Assembly (NCBI RefSeq): GCF_947501225.1
Contig: NZ_CANMUW010000001.1
Span: 248,001 to 312,000, forward strand
Direction of reading: 5' to 3'
DNA: 64,000 nucleotides
Origin: an uncultured Shewanella sp.
Lineage (GTDB): Bacteria > Pseudomonadota > Gammaproteobacteria > Enterobacterales > Shewanellaceae
Part shown: positions 27,948-37,297 of the stretch, piece after piece
Position numbering within the stretch: the stretch's first letter is position 1
Layout of the letters: the number at the start of each line of letters is the position of its first letter
Made by a program: the position numbers and the translations under genes
Notes under the pieces: model-generated
The model's input: the letters and a program-made list of their open reading frames with translations, nothing else
Database searches by the model: none
Told to the model about the DNA's origin: nothing

Positions 27948-28811
27948 CTACAGACCGCCAAACTTACCGTTGTTGTTTTTCCACTCTGAAATTGGCGCGA
28001 TAGTCTCAATCACATCCCAATGCTCGGCGATTTTACCATTTTCGATACGGAACAGGTCGTAGAATGAAGTCTGCTCGCCGCCCAGGGTTCCCTCGCTGAT
28101 ACTCAATACGAAGTTGCCTTCGCCCAGAACCTTATAGTTTTTGGTATAGAGCATCTCTATCCCTTGCTGAGCCATGGCTTCGATCGCCGCACCTAAACCC
28201 GATACACCGTCGCCGATCTGCGGGTTATGCTGCAGATAGTTGTCGCCATCGAAGTAGTTGGCCAGCTTATCGAACTCACCCTTTACCAAGATGGTGTCGA
28301 CAAAATCGGTCACTAAGGCTTTATTCTCTGCCGTTTTATCTAAGTCTGTTATTGTCGTTGTGCCATCGATCTGACTATGGCCGCTTGGATTTAGCTGCTC
28401 TGACTTAACGATCAGATTATCCCAGTGCTCGACGATTAAGCCGTCTTCGAAGCGAAACAGATCGAAACCTATCTTGGGACCGAAGAAGTTATAATCGGTA
28501 TGGGTGAAAACGAACTCCCCATCTTCGAAAGCGCGGATAACATTGACCCTGGCGCTGCCCTCGGGCAGTGCCTGTAGTACGGCGCCGAATCCTGCCAGGC
28601 CATCTCCGACAGCTAGGTTATGTTGGGTATATTCCAGAGGGTTGATATATGAGATCGCCTGCTCATCGCCGGTTTCTATGCTGTTGAGTACCGCAACGGC
28701 CTTCTCTTTATTTGATAGAGTCATACTTTCCTCATTTGTGTTTGAATCATCGTTACACGCTGTCAGTGAAACTAACGCCATCACCAGAGCGCTCGCTATA
28801 GTCTTTTTCAT
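27948..28811 (-). CDS. Lipoprotein with two tandem SnoaL/NTF2-like domains
   Basis: The 287-residue product has a lipobox SLTAC (Cys19). Two halves (about 33-150 and 160-280) repeat the same plan: an N-terminal helix with KEKAVAVLNSIETGD or KALVTDFVDTILVKGE, a YTQHNLAVGDGLAGFGAVLQ or YLQHNPQIGDGVSGLGAAIE segment, and a C-terminal FDLFRFEDGLIVEHWD or YDLFRIENGKIAEHWD segment. These are features of SnoaL-like polyketide-cyclase-related proteins. The conserved QHN and EHWD residues line the pocket of this fold. Duplication in one chain and lipidation are unusual. Function unknown. It is divergent from a Crp-like regulator. Confidence 0.82.
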   Translation of the reverse strand: MKKTIASALVMALVSLTACNDDSNTNEESMTLSNKEKAVAVLNSIETGDEQAISYINPLEYTQHNLAVGDGLAGFGAVLQALPEGSARVNVIRAFEDGEFVFTHTDYNFFGPKIGFDLFRFEDGLIVEHWDNLIVKSEQLNPSGHSQIDGTTTITDLDKTAENKALVTDFVDTILVKGEFDKLANYFDGDNYLQHNPQIGDGVSGLGAAIEAMAQQGIEMLYTKNYKVLGEGNFVLSISEGTLGGEQTSFYDLFRIENGKIAEHWDVIETIAPISEWKNNNGKFGGL

Positions 28812-29020
28812 TGTTTTCCCTCATCTTTATCTCTGTTAATTTTGATGGGGGTAGCTTAAACTTTTGCTCTAAATAACAGCAGGTTAATCGCGGCTAAAAA
28901 ATGGTGAATATCGAACCTTTGAGCGCTTGTGTGATTCACATCCCCATAATCTCGCATTCATCATTTGCTCGGGTATAATGAGGCTTCAGGCCAATTCAAT
29001 TTATTACCGATGTATTTACC

Positions 29021-29695
29021 ATGCAGTTAAAACCATTATCGAAAGGTCGTTTTCATACGCTTTGGCAGCAGAAACATGACGAGGTTGAGCAGATCATGCT
29101 CGATTGCATCAGTGAAGCTAAGGTGGTGCCGGCGCATCAAAAACTGATGCGGCAGGGAGAGAAGGTCAGTTCGCTTATATTAGTGAAAAAGGGGCGGGTA
29201 TCATTGGGTTACTGTGCCCGTAATGGTCGCAACTTTCAGCTCGGCACCATGGATTGTGATTCGCAACTCTTTGGTGAAATGGAGTTTTTTAGTGACTACC
29301 TGTGTCAGCTGGACATCATTGCCGAAGAGGAGGTTGAGATTGAGGTGATCTGTGGCGACAGGTTGCAGCAGGCATTAACTCATAAGCCTATATTCGCGCT
29401 CTTCTTTGCCAGTGCGATGGCTATCGATTATCAGGACACCATAGATATTCTGACTCGGCGCATGTTGTACCCTATCGCCTATAACATAGCCTATGACCTG
29501 TATCATCAACACCTTAACGATAGGCCTGTCGATGGATTTACCAAATGTTATCTTGAGGCCGAGAGGTTCGCTACCACCGACCGTGTCTATCGTCGCGCAG
29601 TAAAGAAACTGGAGGAGTTGGGGCTGATACACAGAGATAAAGAGGAGGGGATTGTTATCTGTGATCTGGAGGGGTTAAAAGCTTACATCGAATAG
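29021..29695 (+). CDS. Crp/Fnr-family transcriptional regulator
   Basis: The 224-residue protein has an N-terminal cyclic-nucleotide-binding-type beta barrel (about 30-120), with KLMRQGEKVSSLILVKKGRVSL and QLFGEMEFFSD, a dimerisation helix (about 135-170) and a shortened winged-helix region (about 180-220) with FATTDRVYRRAVKKLEELGLI. No Cys cluster like that of FNR is present. The FGEMEFF segment matches the phosphate-binding cassette position of Crp but without the Arg needed for cAMP, so the effector is likely different. It diverges from the tandem SnoaL-like lipoprotein gene, a candidate target. Confidence 0.82.
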   Translation: MQLKPLSKGRFHTLWQQKHDEVEQIMLDCISEAKVVPAHQKLMRQGEKVSSLILVKKGRVSLGYCARNGRNFQLGTMDCDSQLFGEMEFFSDYLCQLDIIAEEEVEIEVICGDRLQQALTHKPIFALFFASAMAIDYQDTIDILTRRMLYPIAYNIAYDLYHQHLNDRPVDGFTKCYLEAERFATTDRVYRRAVKKLEELGLIHRDKEEGIVICDLEGLKAYIE

Positions 29696-29743
29696 CGACT
29701 GGCTAATTTTTTACCTGGTTGTTACCCCAGACTATGGTGAAAA

Positions 29744-29795
29744 AAGCCCCCAAACCAGATGTTAACCTAATAATTAACATCGGGCCTGCAGGGCT
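29744..29795 (-). terminator. Probable terminator of the TsgA-like transporter gene
   Basis: Read on the minus strand, AAGCCC and GGGCTTTTTTC enclose a second stem GATGTTAA/TTAACATC. It lies about 240 bases past the stop at 30033, in the 337-base gene-free stretch 29696-30032, where I see nothing else. Confidence 0.5.
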
Positions 29796-30032
29796 TATAT
29801 CAGATTCAAATTAAACCTTTTCAGACAGAGATAGGCTACGCTATTTCTCACTGTGTTAGCTGGCGTTCATCATCAACAAACTCAGCCGTTTTGCGCGCCT
29901 CATCCTGATTTTCCGCACTCTTGCCTTAATCCGAATTGTTCTCATATTTCGCATCTGGCTATCTGCTCAACCTGTCAAAGTTCAAGTTCGATGTGGCAGT
30001 AATCATATATACCTATTTGAATCGGTAGTTCA

Positions 30033-31205
30033 TTATGCCTTTACTAATTTGTTTACTGCAGTCTGATGTGAGATGAGCAGCATACTCAAGATCATGGCGT
30101 AGATAACCGGAATTGCATACATCACGGTTTGCAGGCCGATAATGCTCTCAAACATCGAACTTATTGCCGGGCTGAACATGGCACCCGCACTGCCGCTGAT
30201 CAAGATGAAGGAGACATTTTTACTGCTGGCCTGCTTCACAAATGAGACACCATAGGCGATAAACGAGTTATAGAGCGCGGCACAGACAAAGCCGTAGCCG
30301 TAAGTGAGGTATGACATCCACTCCAGTTTCTCTGTGGTAACAATCACACTGGTGATGATTAAGGCCAATGTCATCATCCCCATCAGGAAGTGTTGAATCT
30401 TAACCCGTGACACTATAGCGGTTGAGAGCAGCGCACCGACCAAGGCGGCAGACCAGTATTGGGTGATGATGTTGCCCGCCTCTTCAAACGGAATATCAAA
30501 CTTCTGTTTGACGAACATAGGTGCCCAGGTCAGGAAGGTATAGAGTGCCAGCATCCCCATGAACAGGCCGATACCGGCACTGATTATCGATGAGTTCCAC
30601 TCCGATTTTTCACTCTTACCTGTCTCACTGTCTCTGTGTTTTTCGCACAGTGTGAAGTTTGTCATCAGGGCCATGATAGCCGTACCTAAGGCGACGAACC
30701 CGACGGCCAGGTAGCTGTAACTCCATGACAGCGCGTTACTCAGGGCGTAAGTGGTAATGAGCGGAAATATCACTCCGGCGACATTAAAGGTGGCATCTTG
30801 CACCACCAGCATGCTGCTCTGGATCTTCTCTTTCCATACCGACACCACGATAGTGCCTGCGATACATAGCCCCACACCGCCACACATCCCGACAAGAGTC
30901 ATGGCCACCATGACAACACTCAGCGAGGAGGTTAAGTGAAGGGCCGCAGCGCTCAGGGCAATGGTCAGGTAGTTGATCAGGGTGATCCGTTTGATACCTA
31001 TCTTCTCTATCAGGAAGAAGGCGGCAACGGTTCCGGCTAAGGCACCACCGTTGAGTAGTGAGAAAATGGAGGCGACGTCATTGACGTTAGCCGAAAATTT
31101 TTCTGCGATAGGTTCGATCAACATACCAAACTGAGTCGCAAAACCCGCCATGATAAAGTTGGCGAGAAAGCTCAGCAGAGTCAGTGAAATTTTGTTTTTC
31201 ATCAT
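30033..31205 (-). CDS. MFS transporter, TsgA-like, probable nucleoside transporter
   Basis: The 390-residue membrane protein has twelve predicted helices and resembles TsgA: FLANFIMAGFATQFGM at the N terminus, SIFSLLNGGALAGTVAAFFL, GMCGGVGLCIAGTIVVSVW and a C-terminal FILISGSAGAMFSPAISSMF. It lies 67 bases downstream of deoD on the same strand, so cotranscription is likely. That context suggests transport of purine nucleosides or related compounds for the phosphorylase; the sequence alone does not prove the substrate. Confidence 0.8.
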   Translation of the reverse strand: MMKNKISLTLLSFLANFIMAGFATQFGMLIEPIAEKFSANVNDVASIFSLLNGGALAGTVAAFFLIEKIGIKRITLINYLTIALSAAALHLTSSLSVVMVAMTLVGMCGGVGLCIAGTIVVSVWKEKIQSSMLVVQDATFNVAGVIFPLITTYALSNALSWSYSYLAVGFVALGTAIMALMTNFTLCEKHRDSETGKSEKSEWNSSIISAGIGLFMGMLALYTFLTWAPMFVKQKFDIPFEEAGNIITQYWSAALVGALLSTAIVSRVKIQHFLMGMMTLALIITSVIVTTEKLEWMSYLTYGYGFVCAALYNSFIAYGVSFVKQASSKNVSFILISGSAGAMFSPAISSMFESIIGLQTVMYAIPVIYAMILSMLLISHQTAVNKLVKA

Positions 31206-31272
31206 CGGTCCTTAGTCTCTTTTTAAGGCGCGTATCGGGTCCGTTAACTGTTCTTGTTAACCCCGGTTTCAA

Positions 31273-31977
31273 TCAGTTGCAGGCTGTTTCCAGTGCCAGC
31301 TCGATCATCTGATTGAATGACAGTTGACGCTCCTGCGCCGATGTCTCCTCCCCGGTTAGGCAGTGATCCGAGACTGTCAGAATGGCTAAGGATTCTATCC
31401 CCTGCTGGTGGGCCAGGCCGTAGAGACCGGCGACCTCCATATCTATACCGAGTACGCCGAAACGCTCCAGAGCCGGGATCATATCTTCATCGGGATCGTA
31501 ATACATATCGCCACTGAAGATGTTACCTACCTTGACGCTGATCTCTTTATCCAGTGCCGAGGTATAGGCCTTGTGTAGCAGTTCGAAGGTCGCGGAGGTT
31601 GCCATCTGGTAACCGCTGCTGCGCTTGGTATTGGTGGGAGAGTCGGTACCGGCTGCCTGCGCCAGGATCACATCATGGAGCTTCACATCCTGCTGTGTCG
31701 CGCCCAGGCTGCCGACACGTATGATGCGTTTCACCCCGAAGTCATTGATCAACTCATGGGCGTAAAGCACCATAGAGGGGATGCCCATACCGTGGCCCAT
31801 GACGGAGATACGTTGGCCTTTGTAAAAGCCGGTATAACCCAACATGTTGCGTATGTTAGTTACCTCGACGGCGTCATCAAGGAAAGTCTCGGCGATATAT
31901 TTTGCCCGCAGTGGATCGCCTGGCATGATAATGGTTTCTGCAAAGTCGCCCATCTGGCCGTTAATATGTGCTGTCAT
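31273..31977 (-). CDS. deoD: Purine nucleoside phosphorylase, DeoD type
   Basis: The 234-residue enzyme cleaves purine (deoxy)ribonucleosides with phosphate to free base and (deoxy)ribose 1-phosphate. It shows the family motifs: MPGDPLRAKYIAE (phosphate-binding Gly and Arg), GHGMGIPS, RVGSLGATQ (phosphate-contacting Arg and Ser), GIDMEVAGLYG (ribose-binding Met and Glu) and TVSDH, whose Asp protonates the base. Length fits hexameric bacterial DeoD. It is the first gene of an operon with a TsgA-like transporter rather than part of a deoCAB cluster, so the genome may carry another copy. Confidence 0.95.
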   Translation of the reverse strand: MTAHINGQMGDFAETIIMPGDPLRAKYIAETFLDDAVEVTNIRNMLGYTGFYKGQRISVMGHGMGIPSMVLYAHELINDFGVKRIIRVGSLGATQQDVKLHDVILAQAAGTDSPTNTKRSSGYQMATSATFELLHKAYTSALDKEISVKVGNIFSGDMYYDPDEDMIPALERFGVLGIDMEVAGLYGLAHQQGIESLAILTVSDHCLTGEETSAQERQLSFNQMIELALETACN

Positions 31978-32225
31978 CGCTAATCCCTCTTACGTTATCT
32001 TATGAATCTTAAATTGACTCGATACTACGACCGACGGGAGCAAGCCTATTAGGACAAAAGTCCGCAAGGGGGAATTAAAGTCAGAATTTTTGAATTTGAT
32101 ACAGAAAAGCACGGCTCATGTGGCAATTGACAGCAGGGGCCACAGGGGGCCACCGAGTTTGTACAGATGCTTCCATTACAGCACGATACAGAGTCGCATT
32201 AACGGGGAAGTTCTTTTGCCGCCGT

Positions 32226-34028
32226 TTACTGATTTGCAATCAGCCTGTCATGGACGTGCTTGCTCTGTTCGTTGGCATTTAATATTAACCAGTTATCCAG
32301 TTTATCCACTGAGCCGATGCTCTCCTCTTTTATATTGACATGCAGAGTATCGTGGGAAATCCCTGTGCCTTCGAGCAGGGTATCTATAGGGCCTAACTTC
32401 CCCTCGATTGGATAGTGCTGCTTATGCAGTACGATAAAATCATCGCCATGTATCCTGAATATCAGGGCGTGAGGAAATGAAACTATCAAGGATTGTGTCA
32501 CATCGATAAGTATCCTGTTGCCACTTTCCCAGCCTTGCTCTTTATTGTATTGAGTGAAATTGGTCAGTAAAATCAAATTGATGCAGTTGTATGGGGCTTC
32601 ACTCTGCTTATCACTGTTGAGCAGCAGCATATTGTTCAGGTAGTCACGGTTATAGGCACCGGTTAGCTGATCTTTATAGAAGTAGGCAAACCTCTCCTTC
32701 TCTATCTCGTTGACAGGTAGCTGGTTTGATTTTGGGCTGGCGATATCTTTCAGGGCAACCTGAGCCGCCTTAACGACTTCAGCGTTAAACTGCTTACCTG
32801 CCAGGTGCTGAAGTTCTTCGAGTGCAGACTGAATTGTTTTCCTGCCCTTGTAGACTCGATCTGTCGTCATGGCGTCGAATGCATCGGCCACACTCATAAT
32901 TTGTGACAGCATAGGGAGCTGCTCCCCCTTCAGACCTTGGGGGTAGCCATTGCCATCATACTGTTCATGGTGATGACGAACTATCTCTGCAATCCCCTGA
33001 AATATATCCACCCGCTTCAACATCTGGTAGCTGGTGACGACATGTTGTTGAATAATTTTTCGTTCCAGTGGCGTTAACTTACCTGGTTTCAGCAGTATCG
33101 AGTCGGGGGTGGATATCTTCCCCACATCGTGAACCATAGATGCGCGATAGAGTTTATCTATGGCTCGGTTTCTAAACCCCATCTGTTTTGCGATGAGAGA
33201 TGCGTACTCTCCAACGCGTTTGGTATGACCGGCGGTATAGCTGTCACGGCTCTCTATCATGTCGACGATGGAGAAGATATGTTGCTCATAATTGGCGATC
33301 TTTTCCGAGATATAGCGCCGTGTGCGCCAGTACCCCAGTAAAATTGTCGCCACGCCGATTAGCCAGACCACGACAACATAGGGGAGGCTGGCCTTCAGGC
33401 GGGAAACCGCACTGGCGTAATAGGGAGTGAGTGCAATGGATGCCGATATCCCACCACGCACATCACCAACGCTATAGCCTTGATGACCGTGACACTTCAG
33501 GCATCCCTCCTCGGTAAATAGCGGTATGATGAGCCTCATATGATCCTGGCCATCTATGGGGTGAATTTCGTGATGGGGAGTTTTTGTACCTTCGATAATA
33601 TTCAGAGAGTCAGATTCCCACTTATCGGCCTTATTGTCGGGGTTGAGTGGCGTATTACTGACAATGCGTCCCTTAGTACCGTATAGCTCTGAATAGTTTT
33701 TCATCGTCTGCTTGATGGCATAAGCGGGGTTGATCAGTGTTAAGCCCTGGCCGTTCTCTGTTTTTATATCACGGTTGGGGATATGAGCCAGATATGGGTT
33801 GGGTTGGGTATGCTCGGTTATCGGCACGTAGACTCCACCGTGGGAGGTGACCCAGGAGCGGTAGGCCAGATCCTTTTTTATGCTTACGGTGGCTTCTTTG
33901 AATGCCAGCCTTTCTGCGTGTCGATGCTCCTGACTAAACCAATTGATCAGGATGGACACGATTAAGAAGGTCCAGACTATAAACAGCGTTACTACAATGA
34001 ATTTGAGATACGTGACTTTAGTATTCAC
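32226..34028 (-). CDS. Membrane haem-motif (DUF3365) sensor with HD-GYP and degenerate GGDEF
   Basis: The 600-residue protein has helix 1 (about 8-30), a periplasmic DUF3365/Tll0287-like domain (about 35-205) with a c-type haem motif CLKCH at 176-180, helix 2 (about 214-234), an HD-GYP domain (about 245-420) with HD at 300-301 and HHHEQYDGNGYP at 352-363, and a C-terminal GGDEF-like domain (about 450-585) whose loop is HGDDF (527-531). HD-GYP domains with these residues hydrolyse c-di-GMP. The haem site suggests sensing of a redox state or a gas such as NO or O2. The gene is monocistronic. Confidence 0.88.
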   Translation of the reverse strand: MNTKVTYLKFIVVTLFIVWTFLIVSILINWFSQEHRHAERLAFKEATVSIKKDLAYRSWVTSHGGVYVPITEHTQPNPYLAHIPNRDIKTENGQGLTLINPAYAIKQTMKNYSELYGTKGRIVSNTPLNPDNKADKWESDSLNIIEGTKTPHHEIHPIDGQDHMRLIIPLFTEEGCLKCHGHQGYSVGDVRGGISASIALTPYYASAVSRLKASLPYVVVVWLIGVATILLGYWRTRRYISEKIANYEQHIFSIVDMIESRDSYTAGHTKRVGEYASLIAKQMGFRNRAIDKLYRASMVHDVGKISTPDSILLKPGKLTPLERKIIQQHVVTSYQMLKRVDIFQGIAEIVRHHHEQYDGNGYPQGLKGEQLPMLSQIMSVADAFDAMTTDRVYKGRKTIQSALEELQHLAGKQFNAEVVKAAQVALKDIASPKSNQLPVNEIEKERFAYFYKDQLTGAYNRDYLNNMLLLNSDKQSEAPYNCINLILLTNFTQYNKEQGWESGNRILIDVTQSLIVSFPHALIFRIHGDDFIVLHKQHYPIEGKLGPIDTLLEGTGISHDTLHVNIKEESIGSVDKLDNWLILNANEQSKHVHDRLIANQ

Positions 34029-34325
34029 TCAACACTCCGCTCTTCCATGAAGCTATGCAGCACTTGGTAATTGTAAGGTTATCATGACCTTTGTCTGAAA
34101 AACGTCTCGACGCTACGTTTTTTAGCGATCAATTTTCTTTTCTCTTCAATATCACCTCCCTGATATTGTTGTTAAAAGGTTAAACGTCCTCCTGGGATTA
34201 CGCAAGTAGAAAAACGTCGAATAATTTGTATATCTATTTGATTTATTTGATGGTGCCCTCTGCTTTAACTCATTGGACTCAGGAGGGGAAATAACAGTGA
34301 TTCAGGTTGGAGAGTGCTGTAGTGA

Positions 34326-34363
34326 TACTCTTACCCGTCGCTTATCAGTGACGGGTAAGAGTA
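34326..34363. terminator. Strong hairpin downstream of the ABM monooxygenase gene
   Basis: TACTCTTACCCGTC and GACGGGTAAGAGTA pair over 14 bp around a 10-base loop, 12 bases from the minus-strand stop at 34376. There is no T-run on either side, so it may stabilise the 3' end rather than terminate. The rest of 34029-34325 shows nothing. Confidence 0.5.
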
Positions 34364-34375
34364 GAGGGGGGGAGC

Positions 34376-34738
34376 TTAATCTGATCTTAGCCCAAAGATG
34401 GGGGCGTCGTAGTCGTATCCTTCGTCTGTGTAAGCGGTGACGATGGCGTCATCGACCAGGCCATCTTTTGCAATGACCTGTGTATTGAAGAAGTGATGTA
34501 TCTGTTTACGGCGACCGTGTGCCGCCCAACTCTCGCTATCGGCCCATATTTCATTGAACACGATTGGATAGTTAGTTCGGGTGGCACTGGGGTGGTCTAT
34601 CTGCCGTGTGAGAATGTACTGAATGCAGCCCTGTTCACGCAGAGCATCGGGTTCGAGTGCTTTGAGCACCTCGAACAGTTCATTTTCACATCCGGCTTTG
34701 GGACGAAATTGTGCGATAACATAGACACGACTAGACAT
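34376..34738 (-). CDS. Antibiotic-biosynthesis-monooxygenase (ABM) domain protein
   Basis: The 120-residue protein is a single ABM domain of the dimeric alpha+beta barrel superfamily, with the opening strand RVYVIAQFRPKAGCE, a central helix ENELFEVLKALEPDAL, CIQYILTRQ and the closing strand. Such small proteins include quinol monooxygenases such as YgiN and enzymes or chaperones of unclear role. It has no signal peptide. It is divergent from rsuA with about 190 bases between. A quinol-related activity is a family-level inference. Confidence 0.8.
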   Translation of the reverse strand: MSSRVYVIAQFRPKAGCENELFEVLKALEPDALREQGCIQYILTRQIDHPSATRTNYPIVFNEIWADSESWAAHGRRKQIHHFFNTQVIAKDGLVDDAIVTAYTDEGYDYDAPIFGLRSD

Positions 34739-34925
34739 TGGCTGACCTCTTTTAATGGTTAAGAGAAGCGTTTAGCAGTTAGAGAGTCGGGCAGAACCGC
34801 CGAAGTAAACTCACTGCTTTGTTCAGAAATATTAGCTCATTGTGACCCATGATGGCTAATAGTTGAACTTAACTGATGAATGGGGATAATAGCGCCCTTA
34901 ATTTCTATTTATGACGGTATTTTGA

Positions 34926-35618
34926 ATGCGCCTCGATAAATTTCTGTGTAAGAGTACCGAACTGACCCGAAGCGAAGCGGTGGCATCGATCGAGGCGGCA
35001 GAGGTGAGCGTGAACGGCGAGGTGGTCACCGACTCGGCAGTTCAGGTACATGAAAATAATAATATTACGTTAAATGGACAAGTTCTCACCGCTAGAGCCT
35101 CGCGTTATATCATGGTGCATAAGCCCCTGAATACACTCAGCTCAAATGTCGATGGTGATTATCCTTCTGTGATGAACTGCCTCGATATGGAAAAAGTGTG
35201 TGATCTACATATTGCCGGACGTTTGGACGCAGATACCACGGGGCTTGTGCTGATCACAGACGATGGGCGCTGGTCGTTCAATATTATTAACCCTAAATAC
35301 CATTGCGAAAAAGTATACCGGGTGAGTCTGCGCGACCCTATCACAGCTGACATAGCACAAAAATTTGCCCGAGGCGTGCAACTGCAGGGGGAGGCCTCCC
35401 TGACCCGGCCCGCTAAATTGGAGGAGCTGGAACCCAAAGAGGTGTTGCTAACGATAACGGAAGGCAGATATCACCAGGTTAAGCGCATGTTTGCCGCCGT
35501 GGGCAACCGGGTCAATGCCCTGCATCGGCAGCAGATAGGTGATGTTACTCTCGATATTGATGTCGGTCGCTGGCGGCACCTGACAGCGGCTGAAATTAAC
35601 TCCTTTTCCGATAACTAG
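34926..35618 (+). CDS. rsuA: 16S rRNA pseudouridine(516) synthase
   Basis: The 230-residue enzyme has an S4 RNA-binding domain (about 1-55; MRLDKFLC and SIEAAEVSVNGE) followed by an RsuA/RluB-type catalytic domain. The catalytic Asp lies in AGRLDADTTGLVLITDDG, and the KPLNTLSSN, RVSLRDP and EGRYHQVKRMF segments are characteristic. E. coli RsuA of the same length modifies U516 of 16S rRNA. The gene ends 3 bases from the end of the convergent GltS-type gene. It appears monocistronic and housekeeping. Confidence 0.92.
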   Translation: MRLDKFLCKSTELTRSEAVASIEAAEVSVNGEVVTDSAVQVHENNNITLNGQVLTARASRYIMVHKPLNTLSSNVDGDYPSVMNCLDMEKVCDLHIAGRLDADTTGLVLITDDGRWSFNIINPKYHCEKVYRVSLRDPITADIAQKFARGVQLQGEASLTRPAKLEELEPKEVLLTITEGRYHQVKRMFAAVGNRVNALHRQQIGDVTLDIDVGRWRHLTAAEINSFSDN

Positions 35619-35621
35619 CGT

Positions 35622-37103
35622 CTAGCTGTAATGTTCGTAGAGTTTATCTAGCGCGACAGATAGACCATTTTCGGTCACAACCCTTATATGTTTTTTGTCT
35701 ATCTCTCTGGCGTTACTGACACCGCATGAATGAGCGATTAACCCCAGACCGTAGTGGATATACTTGTTGTAGTTAGCCACTCTTCGGGTTTTATCTTTAA
35801 CATTTAACCCTTGCTGTAACCGTTTGTTATGGGTGGTGATGCCCGTAGGGCAGGTGTCTTTATTGCATTGCAGCGCCTGAATGCATCCAAGGGCGAACAT
35901 AAAACCACGGGCCGAGACTATAAAGTCGGCGCCAAGCGCGATTGCCCAGGCGACTTTCGAAGGGGTGATCAGTTTGCCCGATGCTATCAGTTTGATGCGA
36001 TCTCTTAGTTGGTGATGCTCCAGTCGTTTAACCACCTGGGGTAAACTCTCTTTCAGTGGCAAGCCAACGTAATCCATCAGGGATTGAGGCGCTGCGCCCG
36101 TACCGCCGTCGGCGCTGTCGATGGTGATAAAATCCGGTGCCGATTGGGCGCCGCGCCGGTTAATTTCCGCCAGCAGTTCATCGAACCAGTCCATCGAACC
36201 AAATACGGCTTTAAAGCCTACGGGCTTTCCTGTCTGTGACCTGATAAGGGCTATCATGTCGAGGAGATCCGCCACATTATTCAGCTCTTTATGACCGTTG
36301 GGGCTGATAGAGTCTTGTCCCTGAGGGATCCCCCGTATTCTGGCTATGTCGGCGGTCACTTTTTTCCCCGGTAAAATCCCCCCTTTTCCCGGTTTGGCAC
36401 CCTGGGATATTTTTATCTCAAACATTTTAACTTCCGGGTGAGCGGCGATTTGATTCAGTTTCTCTTTACTTAGTCCTCCCTGTTCATCGTTGACACCGTA
36501 CTTAGCCGTCCCGATCTGAAATACGAGATCGGCCTTCCCCTCCAGATGATAGGGGCTGAGCCCTCCCTCGCCCGTGTTTAGCCAGCAGCCGCATAGGTGA
36601 GCACCATGGGATAGGGCCTGAACGGCAGGTTTAGATATGGCGCCATAGCTCATACCTGAGATATTAAAAATTGAGTTGGGGGTGTATGGATAACGGCACC
36701 CTTCACCTATGGTGATCGGAGCGGGAGAGACGGCATTCTCTTCCAGTATCGGGAAGGCGCAGTTCATAAACATGATGGTGCCGGAGGGATCTAAACTGAG
36801 TGTCGAACCGAAGGGGACAGTGCGATCCACATTCTTGGCCGCCTTATACACCCAGCTTCTTTCGGCGCGATTAAATGGCATCTCTTCGCGATCCATCGCC
36901 ATGAAGTATTGCCTGAAAAATGCACCTTGTTTTTCGAGAATATACCTGAACCTTCCGATCACAGGGTAGTTGTGACGAATGGCTTGTTTGTGTTGCTTTT
37001 TATCGGCGATATAGAGGTAGATAACGACTAATGCGCCGCTACCTACAACGAAAATAAACAGGCTGGCAAGAAAATCGAGACTAAGAAGAATGAAGTCGCT
37101 CAT
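35622..37103 (-). CDS. Membrane-anchored FMN-binding glutamate-synthase-domain protein
   Basis: The 493-residue protein has an N-terminal membrane helix (about 5-30) and a GltS FMN-binding domain (about 70-480). The FMN-barrel segments ISGMSYGAISKPAVQAL, IKISQGAKPGKGGILPG, ITIDSADGGTGAAPQ and IASGKLITPSKVAWAIALGADFI (described in parts) are present, and the Cys pattern C-X5-C-X4-C in ALGCIQALQCNKDTCPTG fits a 3Fe-4S cluster. The amidotransferase domain of true glutamate synthase is missing. Such standalone proteins are widespread; their electron donor and product are not established. Monocistronic. Confidence 0.87.
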   Translation of the reverse strand: MSDFILLSLDFLASLFIFVVGSGALVVIYLYIADKKQHKQAIRHNYPVIGRFRYILEKQGAFFRQYFMAMDREEMPFNRAERSWVYKAAKNVDRTVPFGSTLSLDPSGTIMFMNCAFPILEENAVSPAPITIGEGCRYPYTPNSIFNISGMSYGAISKPAVQALSHGAHLCGCWLNTGEGGLSPYHLEGKADLVFQIGTAKYGVNDEQGGLSKEKLNQIAAHPEVKMFEIKISQGAKPGKGGILPGKKVTADIARIRGIPQGQDSISPNGHKELNNVADLLDMIALIRSQTGKPVGFKAVFGSMDWFDELLAEINRRGAQSAPDFITIDSADGGTGAAPQSLMDYVGLPLKESLPQVVKRLEHHQLRDRIKLIASGKLITPSKVAWAIALGADFIVSARGFMFALGCIQALQCNKDTCPTGITTHNKRLQQGLNVKDKTRRVANYNKYIHYGLGLIAHSCGVSNAREIDKKHIRVVTENGLSVALDKLYEHYS

Positions 37104-37297
37104 TAATACTCCTCCTCTGATTTAGCCTTCAGGCATCGATGGTTATCCTGGATAGGTATAGCCCTAAGCTGAATATTTAGTATAGCGGTACAATGAAAGA
37201 GACCGCTATTATTCTCCCTTAGTTACAAGGCTCGGTGATATTCGTAACCTTATCTTTCACCGAGTCTGGCCGTGCCTGGATTTATTAACAATCGATA

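Noticed and set aside
32090..32338. Plus-strand frame of 82 residues between deoD and the HD-GYP gene
   Set aside because: It overlaps the C terminus of the HD-GYP gene and has a random-looking composition.
37205..37262. Inverted repeat CTCGGTGA/TCACCGAG downstream of eptA as a terminator
   Set aside because: The loop is 18 bases and no T-run follows; the stem is too short to call.
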